Shown here: piece by piece, positions 1 through 8,925 of the stretch | Layout of the letters: every line of letters starts with the position of its first letter | Position numbering within the stretch: position 1 is the first letter of the stretch | Assembly: GCF_000016985.1 (NCBI RefSeq) | Contig: NC_009633.1 | Coordinates: 3,887,539 to 3,951,538 of the forward strand | DNA length: 64,000 nt | Origin: Alkaliphilus metalliredigens QYMF | Lineage (GTDB): Bacteria > Bacillota > Clostridia > Peptostreptococcales > Natronincolaceae | Direction: 5' to 3' | Notes under the pieces: model-generated | What the model was told of the DNA's origin: nothing | Databases searched by the model: none | Seen by the model: the letters and a program-made list of their open reading frames with translations, nothing else | Translations under genes and position numbers: made by a program

Positions 1-1387
1 CCATACCAACTTCTGTGGTTTTTAATATCTTATCTCTATCTAAAGTAATATTTTCCAGTAGTTGATTAATATTTTTTGAAGAGACTTTAGATTGTTCTGC
101 TAATTTTCTAATTTCATCAGCCACTACAGCAAAACCCTTCCCTGCATCTCCCGCCCTGGCTGCTTCTATTGCAGCATTTAAAGCTAAAAGGTTGGTTTGT
201 TCTGCAATCGCATTGATAAGTTCTGTAATTCCACGAATTTCAAGAATTTTTTCATTTAATAAGTTCACGCTTTTGCTTACTTCTTTGAAAGAGCTATTTA
301 TGTATTCAGTGGAGGATGTTAATTCCTGTACTTTTTCGTTTCCTTCTGTAATCATTGTATCTGTTTCTCTTGTACTACTTTGAATTTCTCCAATAGCAGA
401 AACTATGTTTTGTAGCTCTCCACTAAAATCATCCATAATGTCTTTAATTTTAACTAATTCTTGAGTTTGTCCATTAGATCCTTCTGCTACCTCCTGTATC
501 GCATTGGCCACTTCCTGTGATGCCTCTGTCATTTGTTGGCAAATAGTGGTTAATGTGTAGGAGTTGTCTGTGGTATTATTGGCGTTTTCCTTGGACTTCC
601 TCATCATACTAGAAAAATTTTCTAATGTTTCTGCTAAAGCTCTTCTCATCATGGCAAACTCATTTTTCCCTTTTTTATCTATAGTGAAACTTAAATCTCC
701 ATCGGCTATCTTTTCATAGATCTTAATCATTTCTTTAATAGAAGCATTGAAAACCTTTACAATAATCATAGACAATAACAATAAAATTGCCAGTGCAACA
801 GTAGACACCGTAATGATATTTTTAATATTGTTTTCATAGATTGCTAAACTTTCATTATTCAAATTCTCTGCTTTTTCCCTATTGTGTTGAATAACAGCAT
901 TGAAATTGTTAGTAATGGCCCGACTTCTTGTATCCATTGCGAAGGTATCGGACTCATTTACATCTTCTCCTGAAGATAAATCTTCTTTAACTTTATCCCA
1001 AGCTTCCATATACTCATCATAGGTTTTTACTGCAATATTTAATAGTGTTACTTCAAAGGAATTTTCATCTTTTTCTACTAAATAGTTCTGTACCATTTCC
1101 CGATAATTCTTGTTCATCGCTTCAACATTATTAGCGATACTTTGACTATAGTACCCCATATCCAACATCCTTAATGTTTCCACTCTTATATTCATAAATT
1201 CATTGTTTATTTTATTAACCTCTTGTATCGGAAGTACCGCATGATTATACATATCACCTACATTCCCATAAATTTGATTCATACCTGTATGACCTGTCAC
1301 TCCTACAATACCTATAAATATAAGACTAAAAACCACAAGTGCTATGATACTATACTTCATGGAAAGATTATTAAAAATTCTCTTCAT
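1..1387 (-). CDS. Methyl-accepting chemotaxis protein (3' end outside window)
   Basis: Membrane chemoreceptor that would signal to CheA/CheW. Start ATG at 1387 follows a weak ribosome site. Reading the minus strand gives a short cytoplasmic lead, a first membrane segment at about residues 10-30, an extracellular helical region typical of the 4HB sensor class, a second membrane segment at about residues 187-209, a HAMP-like linker, and a long coiled-coil signalling domain. The highly conserved hairpin tip ([15 protein letters not shown], followed by [16 protein letters not shown]) lies at about 115-220 on the minus strand. The gene runs off the left window edge, so the last part of the signalling helix is missing here. 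The ligand cannot be told from sequence. It appears monocistronic, with no linked che genes in view. Confidence 0.93.
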   Translation of the reverse strand, partial: MKRIFNNLSMKYSIIALVVFSLIFIGIVGVTGHTGMNQIYGNVGDMYNHAVLPIQEVNKINNEFMNIRVETLRMLDMGYYSQSIANNVEAMNKNYREMVQNYLVEKDENSFEVTLLNIAVKTYDEYMEAWDKVKEDLSSGEDVNESDTFAMDTRSRAITNNFNAVIQHNREKAENLNNESLAIYENNIKNIITVSTVALAILLLLSMIIVKVFNASIKEMIKIYEKIADGDLSFTIDKKGKNEFAMMRRALAETLENFSSMMRKSKENANNTTDNSYTLTTICQQMTEASQEVANAIQEVAEGSNGQTQELVKIKDIMDDFSGELQNIVSAIGEIQSSTRETDTMITEGNEKVQELTSSTEYINSSFKEVSKSVNLLNEKILEIRGITELINAIAEQTNLLALNAAIEAARAGDAGKGFAVVADEIRKLAEQSKVSSKNINQLLENITLDRDKILKTTEVGM

Positions 1388-1622
1388 TACCTTTGCCCCC
1401 TATACACATTATGATAGTAATAATATTTTGTATTTTTATTACATAATATCACATAATTGTATATATTAATATATTTTTCTACATTTATCATTTATCATTC
1501 ATCACCAGTTTACAAGTTCGATTAAGTTCTCCCATCCTTATGGTGGAAGGCCTGAACCGATTCTTTAATTGTAGAAAAAATTTATTATTTGATAGTTGAA
1601 TGAGAAAGAAGTACTATTTTTA

Positions 1623-1651
1623 TTGACAGCGCAATAAGTATTGCGTACAAT
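1623..1651 (+). promoter_or_regulatory. Sigma-A promoter with palindromic operator in its spacer
   Basis: TTGACA at 1623-1628 and TACAAT at 1646-1651 are separated by exactly 17 bases. The spacer is almost entirely a perfect inverted repeat, CGCAATAAGTATTGCG at 1630-1645 (7-base arms, 2-base centre). A dimeric repressor on it would block RNA polymerase for the selenoprotein gene that starts at 1687. Which regulator binds is unknown. The rest of 1388-1622 is AT-rich and I see no gene in it. Confidence 0.75.
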
Positions 1652-1686
1652 ATAATTGAGCAAAACTAATACGAGGAGATGATCAA

Positions 1687-2148
1687 ATGGCTAGTATAGA
1701 AGTAAATATAGAAGCACCAGACTTTGAAATTGAAGACTTCAAAGGAGATAAATTTAAACTTTCTAACTTCAGAGGAAAGAGCAATATTCTGATTGTACTT
1801 AATAGAGGATTTGTTTGACCCTTTTGCAGAAAGCATATGATGCAGTTGCATCAAAATTACGATAAATTTGCAGAAAAAGATACAGTAATAGTTGCAATTG
1901 GACCTGAAAATGCAAATAAATTTAAAACCTATTGGGAAGAAAATAATCTTAAATTCTACGGTATTCCCGATGAAAAACATTCAGTGCTTAAATTATATGG
2001 ACAGAAGGTAAATCTGTTTAAGCTTGGACGAATGCCAGCACAGATGTTAGTAGATAAAGCGGGAGTGCTGAGATATGTACACTATGGACATTCTATGAAG
2101 GATATCCCCGAAACTTCCGAAATAGTTAAGCTTCTAGATACACTGTAA
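1687..2148 (+). CDS. Selenocysteine-containing peroxiredoxin-like (AhpC/TSA) protein, UxxC active site
   Basis: Thiol/selenol redox protein with a thioredoxin-like fold. The frame opens with ATG at 1687 behind GAGGAG at 1673-1678 and stays open to the TAA ending at 2148, apart from one in-frame TGA at 1816-1818 (codon 44). Flanking residues read RGFV-U-PFCRKHM; family members usually show RGFWCPFCRxHM, so the TGA falls exactly on the peroxidatic cysteine, with C47 as likely resolving residue. Sequence similarity to the family continues on both sides, from an N-terminal APDFEIEDF motif to a C-terminal thioredoxin-like half (MLVDKAGVLRYVHYG). A stem-loop fitting a bacterial SECIS follows the TGA. 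Read as selenocysteine the product has 153 residues, normal for the family; gene callers would instead report a 103-residue ORF from 1837. A nonsense mutation is the alternative. Alone on the plus strand with its own promoter. Confidence 0.85.
1838..1853 (+). promoter_or_regulatory. Putative bacterial SECIS stem-loop
   Basis: Six-base-pair stem TGATGC / GCATCA with apical loop AGTT. The loop guanine (1845) is in the second loop position and lies 27 bases after the TGA at 1816-1818. This fits the known bSECIS rules: a small apical loop with G among its first two bases, about 16-37 bases downstream of UGA. It sits inside the coding sequence, as bacterial SECIS elements do. Confidence 0.7.
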
Positions 2149-2168
2149 ACTTTAGTAATATAACATTT

Positions 2169-2282
2169 CTAAAGACTTCTAATAGGTGTTGGTTCTTTGT
2201 CGACGAGTGTTGCTAATGGACCTAGTGTTTTCTTGGGGCAAACTATTTCTGTGTTATTCTTTTTCCGTACCTGCCTTGGCAT
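2169..2282 (-). pseudogene. Possible RAYT transposase 5' remnant
   Basis: A 37-codon minus-strand frame beginning MPRQVRKKN, close to the first residues of the complete RAYT genes in this window (MPRTARKKS, MPRNAREKS), with a similar leader (GAGGTG then a short AT spacer before ATG). Similarity ends after about nine codons and the frame stops at 2169. A GGGAC-type REP-like sequence (2325-2340, GACAGGTCCCTG) lies just upstream. I read it as a decayed RAYT start, but the match is short. Confidence 0.35.
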
Positions 2283-2350
2283 ATTATACCACCTCAGCAA
2301 AATTATATCATGATGATTGGCACCAGACAGGTCCCTGTTCCTAATCATAT

Positions 2351-2411
2351 CAGATACCCCCTAGGGTGTTGTTTTGTGATGAGATTAGTAACCCTAGGAT
2401 TTAGGTATCTG
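2351..2411. terminator. Long hairpin between convergent genes
   Basis: Nested inverted repeats: CAGATACC (2351-2358) pairs with GGTATCTG (2404-2411), and CCTAGGGT (2360-2367) pairs with ACCCTAGG (2391-2398). It lies just past the end of the SecA-like gene on one strand and the selenoprotein on the other, with T-rich sequence following, so it may terminate both. Confidence 0.5.
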
Positions 2412-2430
2412 ATTTTGTTATTTTATGGAA

Positions 2431-4818
2431 CTATTTTTGAATCACTACATTTATAGTCTCCTGAACCTTCCTTACAATCCCATTAGAAATAGATCTTAGA
2501 GAAAAAAGTACGCCCTTTACAATGAATGGTAGCCGACTAAATTGGTTTGGACTATCACTTATGAGATACGTCCATGTTGAGGAAGGTCCTTTTAGTTTTT
2601 CTTTTTCTATGTCAACTCCATCCTTTGTAACATTTGCTTTTATAAAGGTCTCTATTATATCCTTTTCAATATTATCCAGCATATCATTGAAGGCTTCAAT
2701 TGTAATAGACTGAAATCGATGCAATGGGTTCTCTTTCCCGATTACCACAAGGTGTATCCCTTCTCTAATATAAGATACATACTCTAAATATTCGGCCCAG
2801 CATTTATTTATATGAAAAAGAGTAATTTGCTTCTCCACCTTGTATAGAACATCTTTTCCTACCAAATCTAGATACCTGTCGTATAACACTGGACATTTAT
2901 TTGATAATAATGAAAGAGGCTCTCTATCCACTAATATTTCATGTCGTTTTTGATGGATAATTCTTCGTTGTTCCTCTATGACATAGGAATATTCCCATAA
3001 TTGTTTTCTTATATCGGAATTATATCCCTCAACAATGCGTTGGCCACTATTTATTTTTCTGTTAATCATCGTATTATCTAATGATTCACTTTGTTTTTGT
3101 GTATAGTATTCTTGGGGAATCATTTTATCAATCTCGTATTTTTTTATTAAGTCATCTTCTAAACTTATGAAAAATTTACTCTCCCCAGGATCCCCCTGTC
3201 TACCAGCCCTCCCCCTTAATTGATTATCTATTCTAGAACTTTCATGACGACTAGTCCCAATTACATATAACCCGCCTTTGGTAACAACTTTTTTCCTATC
3301 TAGTTCCTTCTCTCCTCCAAGCTTAATGTCTATACCCCTTCCAGCCATATTAGTTGATACCGTAACCGCTCCATACTTTCCTGCTTCAGCAATAATTTTA
3401 GCTTCCTCCCAATCATTTTTGGCATTTAATACATTACACTTTATTCCTTCAGTGTTAAGAGTGGTGGCAATCCTTTCCGATTCCTCTACACTGCTTGTTC
3501 CAATTAATATTGGTTGTCCAGTGGCATTGATATTCTTTATCTCCAAAATTAATGTCTTCTCTTTAATCTCTTTACAAGTAAAAATCTTATCTGGATAATC
3601 CTTACGAATACAAGGTTTGTTTGTTGGTATTAAAACAACTTTTAATTGATACATTCTATCAAGCTCATTCATTACTGATATTGCTGTTCCCGTCATTCCT
3701 GCCAATTTAGGATATAGTTTAAGAAAGTACTGTAAAGCTATAGAGCCCATAATCCTTCCCTTAGTTTCAGATACAAGCCCTTCCTTAGCTTCTACAGCTT
3801 CGTGGAGGCTATCAGGCCAATGCCGTTTATCAGCAACTCTTCCTGTAAACTCATCAATTATTTCAATTTTTCCTTTACGTACGATATAATCTATTTCTTT
3901 TTTCAGTAAAATCTCTGCATGTAGTACGCAGTTTAGTCTCGTAAGGAGCTGAAGATTTTCTGATGCATATAAATTTCCACAGCCTGAAACTTTTTCGATC
4001 TTTATTAATCCTTTTTCGGTTAATACAACATTATGATGGTGTTGGTCTATTTCATAATCAACGTTAGGCTTCAAGGACCTTACTATCTCAATTAAATGAT
4101 CATAATTAAACCCTTCTTCTGATACATTTCCTGCAATTACTAGGGGAATTCTTGCCTCATCAATCAGGATTGAGTCAGCTTCATCAAGGATTGCATAATT
4201 AAAAGGTCTATGGACTAGATCTTTGACTTCAGTACATAAAAAATCTCTCAAATAATCAAAACCTGATTCTCTAGCAGTAACATAGGTTATATCTTTTAGA
4301 TATGCTTTTCTTCGTTCCTCTAAATTCATATTTTCCTTCACAAAGCCACAGCTTAACCCAAGAAATTTATAGATGGGCCCCATCCACCTAAAATCTCTTT
4401 CAGCAAGATAATCATTAAAAGTGAGTATATGTACTCCTTTTCCTGATAGTGCATTTAGGTAAGCCGGCATAACCGCTGAAAGGGTTTTTCCTTCACCCGT
4501 TTGCATTTCTACTACCTTACCTTGATGCAAAGCAATGGCCGCCATTTTTTGCACATCATAAGGAGTCATACCTACTACACGCCCTGCAACTTCTTTAACT
4601 AGAGTAAAGGCTTGAATTAGTACTTCATCCAAGGGAATACCTTCTTTAACTTTATTCTTAAGATTTTCTGAGATTTCTCTTAACTCTGTATCACTTGCGT
4701 TTTTATAATTTATATTATTTATTTCCTCTACAGTTTTTTTATATAATTCTATATCATAAACTTCCTTATTTTTAAAGTTCTCAAAACGTTTACTAACTGA
4801 TGATATATTTTTAAGCAT
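2431..4818 (-). CDS. secA2: Accessory-type SecA preprotein translocase ATPase
   Basis: Motor ATPase that pushes preproteins through SecYEG. The 795-residue product has Walker A MQTGEGKT at residues 105-112, the DEAD box in [13 protein letters not shown] at about 211-223, the preprotein crosslinking region, and the second helicase half with [14 protein letters not shown] and [13 protein letters not shown]. It ends VIQK with no C-terminal cysteine-rich zinc motif, which housekeeping SecA normally carries. That and its position away from translation or secretion genes suggest an accessory SecA2-type paralogue. The usual accessory Sec partners (SecY2, Asp proteins, serine-rich glycoprotein) are not nearby, so its substrates are unknown. 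Start ATG at 4818 has an AGG-type ribosome site (GGGAGGTTTTTTGTC) upstream. The paralogue status is inferred, as the main secA is not in the window. Confidence 0.85.
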
Positions 4819-4895
4819 GACAAAAAACCTCCCGTATTAACAATTTAACATTAGAAAAACCCGTTAAAAATTTATGCTATTAAAGGGTAGTTAAA

Positions 4896-5219
4896 TTATC
4901 TAACTGTTGAGGTTGTATTTTTAAAAATCTGTTTCATTGTAAAAAGAAGTACCCATAGAATCAATAGTATATCAAAAGATATAATTAGGTGGTTAGACAT
5001 TGACATTAGAAAATAAATAGAAATAGCACAAGTACTAGCCATAATATCTATAATTACATCAAGATATAATATGTCTTTACTTAATAGATTTTGATAATAT
5101 AATATTTCACACAAGTAAGAAGCTCTCTGATAATACATTGAGCCCTTCACTGTAAAGCCTGATGTTAAATAGATGAAAAAACACATCATTACTGCTAGGG
5201 AAATCCATAAAAATACCAT
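4896..5219 (-). CDS. Small hypothetical membrane protein
   Basis: 107 residues, not recognised. Hydrophobic stretches at about residues 1-20, 54-72 and 78-95 suggest two or three membrane segments. An AAGGGG ribosome site lies about eight bases before the ATG at 5219. It sits 77 bases upstream of the SecA-like gene on the same strand and could be co-transcribed with it. There is no motif on which to base a function. Confidence 0.5.
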   Translation of the reverse strand: MVFLWISLAVMMCFFIYLTSGFTVKGSMYYQRASYLCEILYYQNLLSKDILYLDVIIDIMASTCAISIYFLMSMSNHLIISFDILLILWVLLFTMKQIFKNTTSTVR

Positions 5220-5285
5220 ATCAAAACCCCTTAGTAAATTCTTAATATTATCATTATACTATATTTCTATAGTTTTGCACAAAGA

Positions 5286-5313
5286 AGACAAAGGGACAGG
5301 GACTTGTCTTTTT
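5286..5313. repeat. REP-like GGGAC repeat
   Basis: AGACAAAGGGACAGGGACTT followed by GTCTTTT; AGACAA and TTGTCT arms can pair. The core GACAAAGGGACAGGG recurs in inverse orientation at about 30726-30740 (CCCTGTCCCTTTGTC). It resembles the REP-like sequences beside the RAYT genes. Confidence 0.45.
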
Positions 5314-5346
5314 TCAGCAAATCATATATGTACTAGGTGTCTCTCT

Positions 5347-5499
5347 TTATAACTTCAACAATGTTTCCCACATTTCCTCGTTTACAGGAATATTTTCTCT
5401 CATATTATCTACCCGTTCCCTGGCTGCTTCTGATTCAAATCCCCTACTTATTAGAACTCTTTTCAGTTCACTTTTCAGCTTGTCATAAGGTACTCTCAT
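5347..5499 (-). pseudogene. Internally deleted YiaK/Ldh2-type dehydrogenase remnant
   Basis: A 50-codon frame with a good ribosome site (AGGAGG before ATG 5499). Residues 1-28 (MRVPYDKLKSELKRVLISRG...) match the N-terminus of 2,3-diketo-L-gulonate / malate-lactate-type reductases (YiaK family, about 330 residues). The remaining residues (RENIPVNEEMWETL) match the family's extreme C-terminus. The middle, with all of the NAD-binding and catalytic regions, has been lost by an apparently in-frame deletion, so the product cannot be an enzyme. It stands at the 3' end of the hexuronate cluster, where a sugar-acid dehydrogenase would fit. Family assignment is from recognition of the two termini only. 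Confidence 0.6.
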
Positions 5500-5527
5500 T
5501 AATAACCCTCCTAACGTACTCTTTTCA

Positions 5528-6733
5528 TCAAATATTTTTCATTTCACTTCTAACATGGACATCTGGCCTTAACACGTTTAGGAGCACACATATTATCATT
5601 AAGATAATAGCTACTACAATAGCACTCATACCAGCAAAAATACCAAATGCATCTGATAATGCCCCAGTTATAATTGGCATGATAATCGCACCAATACCTC
5701 CTAACATTAACAAGACACCCATGGCCATAGGATAAGACTTAATGATACCCCCAACTGTAGAAACTGTTGTAGGATAAATCCCTGCCATAAAAAAACCTAA
5801 TCCCATAATAGCAATGGTAATCACCTTTAAGTTATGTGTAGAAAGCAACAATAGGTAAAAAACCGCAGTTCCACAGCTAGTTGCTAAAAGTAGTACTTGC
5901 TTTGATACTCTATTTCCCCAAAATGCACAGGTTAATCTACCAGCAAGAATAACCAACCACAATAGAGAGGCTAGTATTTGAGCATATTTTATGGTCATAA
6001 TATTTGAATCAATAAAGTATTTAACCATCCACCCATTGATAGCTGCCTCTGCACACAAATAGAAAAACAAAATTCCAGCACTAATGCAAAAATCCCTGTT
6101 CTTCAAAAATTCATAAGACACCTTTACTCTTTCAACCTGTTTTACAGTGTCATCCATTTTCATCCTTGAGAAGAGAAGCATAGAAATAATAGCAAGAGTA
6201 ATAATAACGCCGGCAGCTATTTTCCAGCCTAATTCCTCAGAAATGTTTGTAGATAGAATAACTAAAAAGGGAGCAGTTAAGGCACCCACCGCAAAAATAC
6301 TATGTAAAACATTAAGTGCAGCTGGACTGCTATTAGATACCTCATTTACAGTGGTGTTATTGAAATTAGAAATACTACCACGACTTAAACCAGTAAATAA
6401 AAACCCTAACATTAATAGAACTGGATTACCTGTTAAGATCATGATTGAAAATCCCATCACAACAAAACTACATAAAAATATAATTGATTTTTTTCTTCCT
6501 AAATACAGAGGCAATATCCCTGCAATAAACCCAGCAATTAAATTACCTGTTTGGTGGGCAGAGATTAATCCACCACTTACTGTATTGTTTAATCCATATT
6601 CCATGCTAATTGCAGGGAGCAGTGAACCTAAAATCATAGCATATAAACCATTGACTGCAAAAACGAAAAAACAACAATTCAAAATATATTTTTGCTCTTT
6701 ATTAAGCTGTGTGTAAAAGGATTGATTCTCCAT
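5528..6733 (-). CDS. MFS sugar/sugar-acid permease
   Basis: 401-residue major facilitator with about 12 hydrophobic segments, the loop-2/3 motif region (AGILPLYLGRKKSIIF, about residues 71-86) and a repeated second half starting near residue 210. The overall form resembles the FucP-like sugar permease group, but no substrate-specific motif is visible. Start ATG 6733 follows GGTAGGAGAATTAG. It is downstream of kdgF on the same strand (about 60 bases apart) and next to uronate catabolic genes, so uptake of a sugar acid or oligouronide is a reasonable inference. With the TRAP system further upstream the cluster has two uptake routes. Confidence 0.8.
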   Translation of the reverse strand: MENQSFYTQLNKEQKYILNCCFFVFAVNGLYAMILGSLLPAISMEYGLNNTVSGGLISAHQTGNLIAGFIAGILPLYLGRKKSIIFLCSFVVMGFSIMILTGNPVLLMLGFLFTGLSRGSISNFNNTTVNEVSNSSPAALNVLHSIFAVGALTAPFLVILSTNISEELGWKIAAGVIITLAIISMLLFSRMKMDDTVKQVERVKVSYEFLKNRDFCISAGILFFYLCAEAAINGWMVKYFIDSNIMTIKYAQILASLLWLVILAGRLTCAFWGNRVSKQVLLLATSCGTAVFYLLLLSTHNLKVITIAIMGLGFFMAGIYPTTVSTVGGIIKSYPMAMGVLLMLGGIGAIIMPIITGALSDAFGIFAGMSAIVVAIILMIICVLLNVLRPDVHVRSEMKNI

Positions 6734-6793
6734 ATTTTCTAATTCTCCTACCTCTAGTTGATCATCTTAATAGTTATGGCACAACAACCTTAC

Positions 6794-7135
6794 TTATTTT
6801 TTATTGATAAAATCCTCCCTATAGGGCGTAAATATGTCCAAAAGTATCCCCTTTTTAGTGCATTTACAACCGTGGACCAGGGTAGGCTTTTTATATAAAG
6901 TATCTCCCTTCTTTACGATCTTTTTAATTCCGTTAATTTCAAACTCAAACTCTCCCTCCAAAACATAGGAAAGCTGGGTATGAGGATGACTATGCAGTGG
7001 TCCCACAGCATCTTTGTCAAAGTGTATTTCAACTGCCATCAGCTGATCTCCGTATGCTAATATCTTTCTTTTAATACCTTCTGACACTGTTTCAAAATTG
7101 CAATCTTCTGCAAAAACAAATGGCTCATTCATCAT
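6794..7135 (-). CDS. kdgF: KdgF-type cupin, unsaturated uronate linearisation
   Basis: Small single-domain cupin of about 113 residues. KdgF proteins convert 4,5-unsaturated galacturonate or related monouronates from polyuronide lyases into the linear ketonised form. Metal-binding cupin motif 1 is visible as GPLHSHPHTQLSYVLEGEFE and motif 2 as the histidine in LVHGCKC; the sequences GIKRKILAYGDQLMAV and DIFTPYREDF are characteristic of KdgF. An upstream ATG at 7162 exists, but GAGGAG five bases before the ATG at 7135 decides the start (a second ATG follows at once). It lies between uxuB and the MFS permease, 46 bases after uxuB, probably in one operon. It implies that the substrate arrives partly as unsaturated uronate. 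Confidence 0.82.
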   Translation of the reverse strand: MMNEPFVFAEDCNFETVSEGIKRKILAYGDQLMAVEIHFDKDAVGPLHSHPHTQLSYVLEGEFEFEINGIKKIVKKGDTLYKKPTLVHGCKCTKKGILLDIFTPYREDFINKK

Positions 7136-7181
7136 TACTACTCCTCTCAGAAAAGATAGCATTTTTTAAAGCTGTGGCTAT

Positions 7182-8786
7182 TTAATAAACATATTTTTTT
7201 AGTGTTTCTCTAACTGCACCCTTTTTCGAAACCAGTTCTGCAAAATATCCTTCAACTTTTTCCCCTATGCCTGCATCATACAGATTTACACCAAATATAG
7301 TTGCATTTGATAAGATCGGTTTAAGCTTGTCATGGAATGGTCCCTTATCACCAAGAGCAATTGTTGTAACATAATGTACTACCTCTCCCAGTAGCGGGTC
7401 TGGACTTAACTCGATTTTATCTCCATTGTCATCAATGCCCATCAAGTATCTGCACCATCCGGCTAATACAAGGGGAATAAGCTTTAAATCTGTAACATCT
7501 AAATCTTCTCTTGCCATATAAGCCTTTATCGTTTCTCCAAAACGAATTCCAAGCTTCTGAGAAGTATCTGACGCAATTCTCTGGGGTGTATCTGGTATAA
7601 ATAGGTTTGGAAGCCTTACTTGAAGTACTTCATCAATGAATTTCTTTGGATCAATAATTTCTGGATTCACAACTACAGGTAATCCTTCCACATACCCTAT
7701 TTTCTCTACTAATGTCCTCAATTCAGGATCTTGCATTTCTTTTGATATCAGCTCATAGCCTAACAGACATCCGTATATAGCCAGGGCTGTATGGAGGGGA
7801 TTAAGGCAAGTACAAACCTTCATTTTCTCCATCTTATCGACGGTTTCCCTATCTGTGAAAATGATACCATCTGACTCAAGGGTCGGTCTTCCATTGGGAA
7901 AATTATCCTCTATGATCAAGTACTCTGGCTCCTCTGCATTTACGAAGGGAGCTGCATAGCTACTTCTTGAAGTAATCACATCCTCTAGATCTTCAAAACC
8001 AATATCTTTTAACATCTTTCTTACACTTGGATCAGGTCTTGGTGTAATCTTATCAATCATAGACCATGGGAAAGATACTGACTTGGAATCCCTAATGTAG
8101 TATTTAAACCCATAATGTACCAGGCCACTTTCTACCCACTTTTGGACAAAGGTATTCACCGCATAAAAAAGCTTTGTGCCATTATGTGACATATTATCCA
8201 TACTTACCAGTGCAAGTGGTGTTTTTCCATTCATGTATCTTTCATATAAAAGAGAAGTTAGTTTGCCAATATAGCTGACTGAACTTTGGGGCCCATTGTT
8301 AAAGTCTTCAATTACAGCAGGTAAGTATTCACCCCTACCGTCCTTTATGCTGTACCCCTTTTCTGTTATGGTGAAGCTTACCATTTGCAGACTTGGATTT
8401 GAAAAAATTTCTTTTAATCTACTCCAGCTTTCATCCCTTTGCACGTCGAAGACCAAGGATTCAGTAATACTAGCAATGACAGTCTTTTCCATGCTGCCAT
8501 CTACTTTTATCGTAACAAGAACTGTCAAGTTATCATGGGGGTGATATATTTTCTCTATACTCTCCCCACCTACAGCAATAATCCCCTTGCAGCCTTTACC
8601 TTCGTTTAGGATATTTTGTTGTGCATTGGCCATAAGTGCTCTAAAAATATTACCTGCTCCGAAATGAATCCAGGTAGGATTCGCCATTGTATTTGCTTTA
8701 ATTTCCTCGATATTAAATTTTGGAAGCTTAAATTCTGCATCTTCCCAAACCTTTTCATCCTTTAAACCTTTTAAATTTAACTTCAT
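7182..8786 (-). CDS. uxuB: D-fructuronate reductase (mannitol dehydrogenase family)
   Basis: NAD-dependent interconversion of D-fructuronate and D-mannonate in hexuronate catabolism. The 534-residue product has the N-terminal Rossmann segment WIHFGAGNIFRALM at about residues 40-53 and a long-chain polyol-dehydrogenase core with the lysine/asparagine region SMDNMSHNG (about 194-202). The C-terminal domain contains WCRYLMGID. Length fits the UxuB branch better than MtlD. AGAGGTGG precedes ATG 8786. It follows uxuA on the same strand after a 139-base gap in which I see no gene. Tagaturonate reductase (UxaB) is the alternative; the neighbouring uxuA favours UxuB. Confidence 0.88.
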   Translation of the reverse strand: MKLNLKGLKDEKVWEDAEFKLPKFNIEEIKANTMANPTWIHFGAGNIFRALMANAQQNILNEGKGCKGIIAVGGESIEKIYHPHDNLTVLVTIKVDGSMEKTVIASITESLVFDVQRDESWSRLKEIFSNPSLQMVSFTITEKGYSIKDGRGEYLPAVIEDFNNGPQSSVSYIGKLTSLLYERYMNGKTPLALVSMDNMSHNGTKLFYAVNTFVQKWVESGLVHYGFKYYIRDSKSVSFPWSMIDKITPRPDPSVRKMLKDIGFEDLEDVITSRSSYAAPFVNAEEPEYLIIEDNFPNGRPTLESDGIIFTDRETVDKMEKMKVCTCLNPLHTALAIYGCLLGYELISKEMQDPELRTLVEKIGYVEGLPVVVNPEIIDPKKFIDEVLQVRLPNLFIPDTPQRIASDTSQKLGIRFGETIKAYMAREDLDVTDLKLIPLVLAGWCRYLMGIDDNGDKIELSPDPLLGEVVHYVTTIALGDKGPFHDKLKPILSNATIFGVNLYDAGIGEKVEGYFAELVSKKGAVRETLKKYVY

Positions 8787-8925
8787 TTTAGTCCACCTCT
8801 TTCTCTAGGTTTATACTTATCCATTAAATTCATTGGAAATATTCATATCGTCCTAACACAAGCATCAAAGATAAAAGATGACCTACAGATTCTTATTAAA
8901 TATCTATAGGTTGATATATTTCAGA

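Noticed and set aside
1666-1980. Minus-strand 104-residue ORF
   Set aside because: Antisense to the selenoprotein gene; low-complexity residues and no ribosome site.
1837-2148. Separate 103-residue thioredoxin-like ORF
   Set aside because: It is the 3' part of the selenoprotein after the in-frame TGA; the region from 1687 is in the same frame and shows the family's N-terminus.
8296-8544. Plus-strand ORFs over uxuB, xyl and other genes
   Set aside because: Shadow frames of strongly supported minus-strand genes, lacking ribosome sites.
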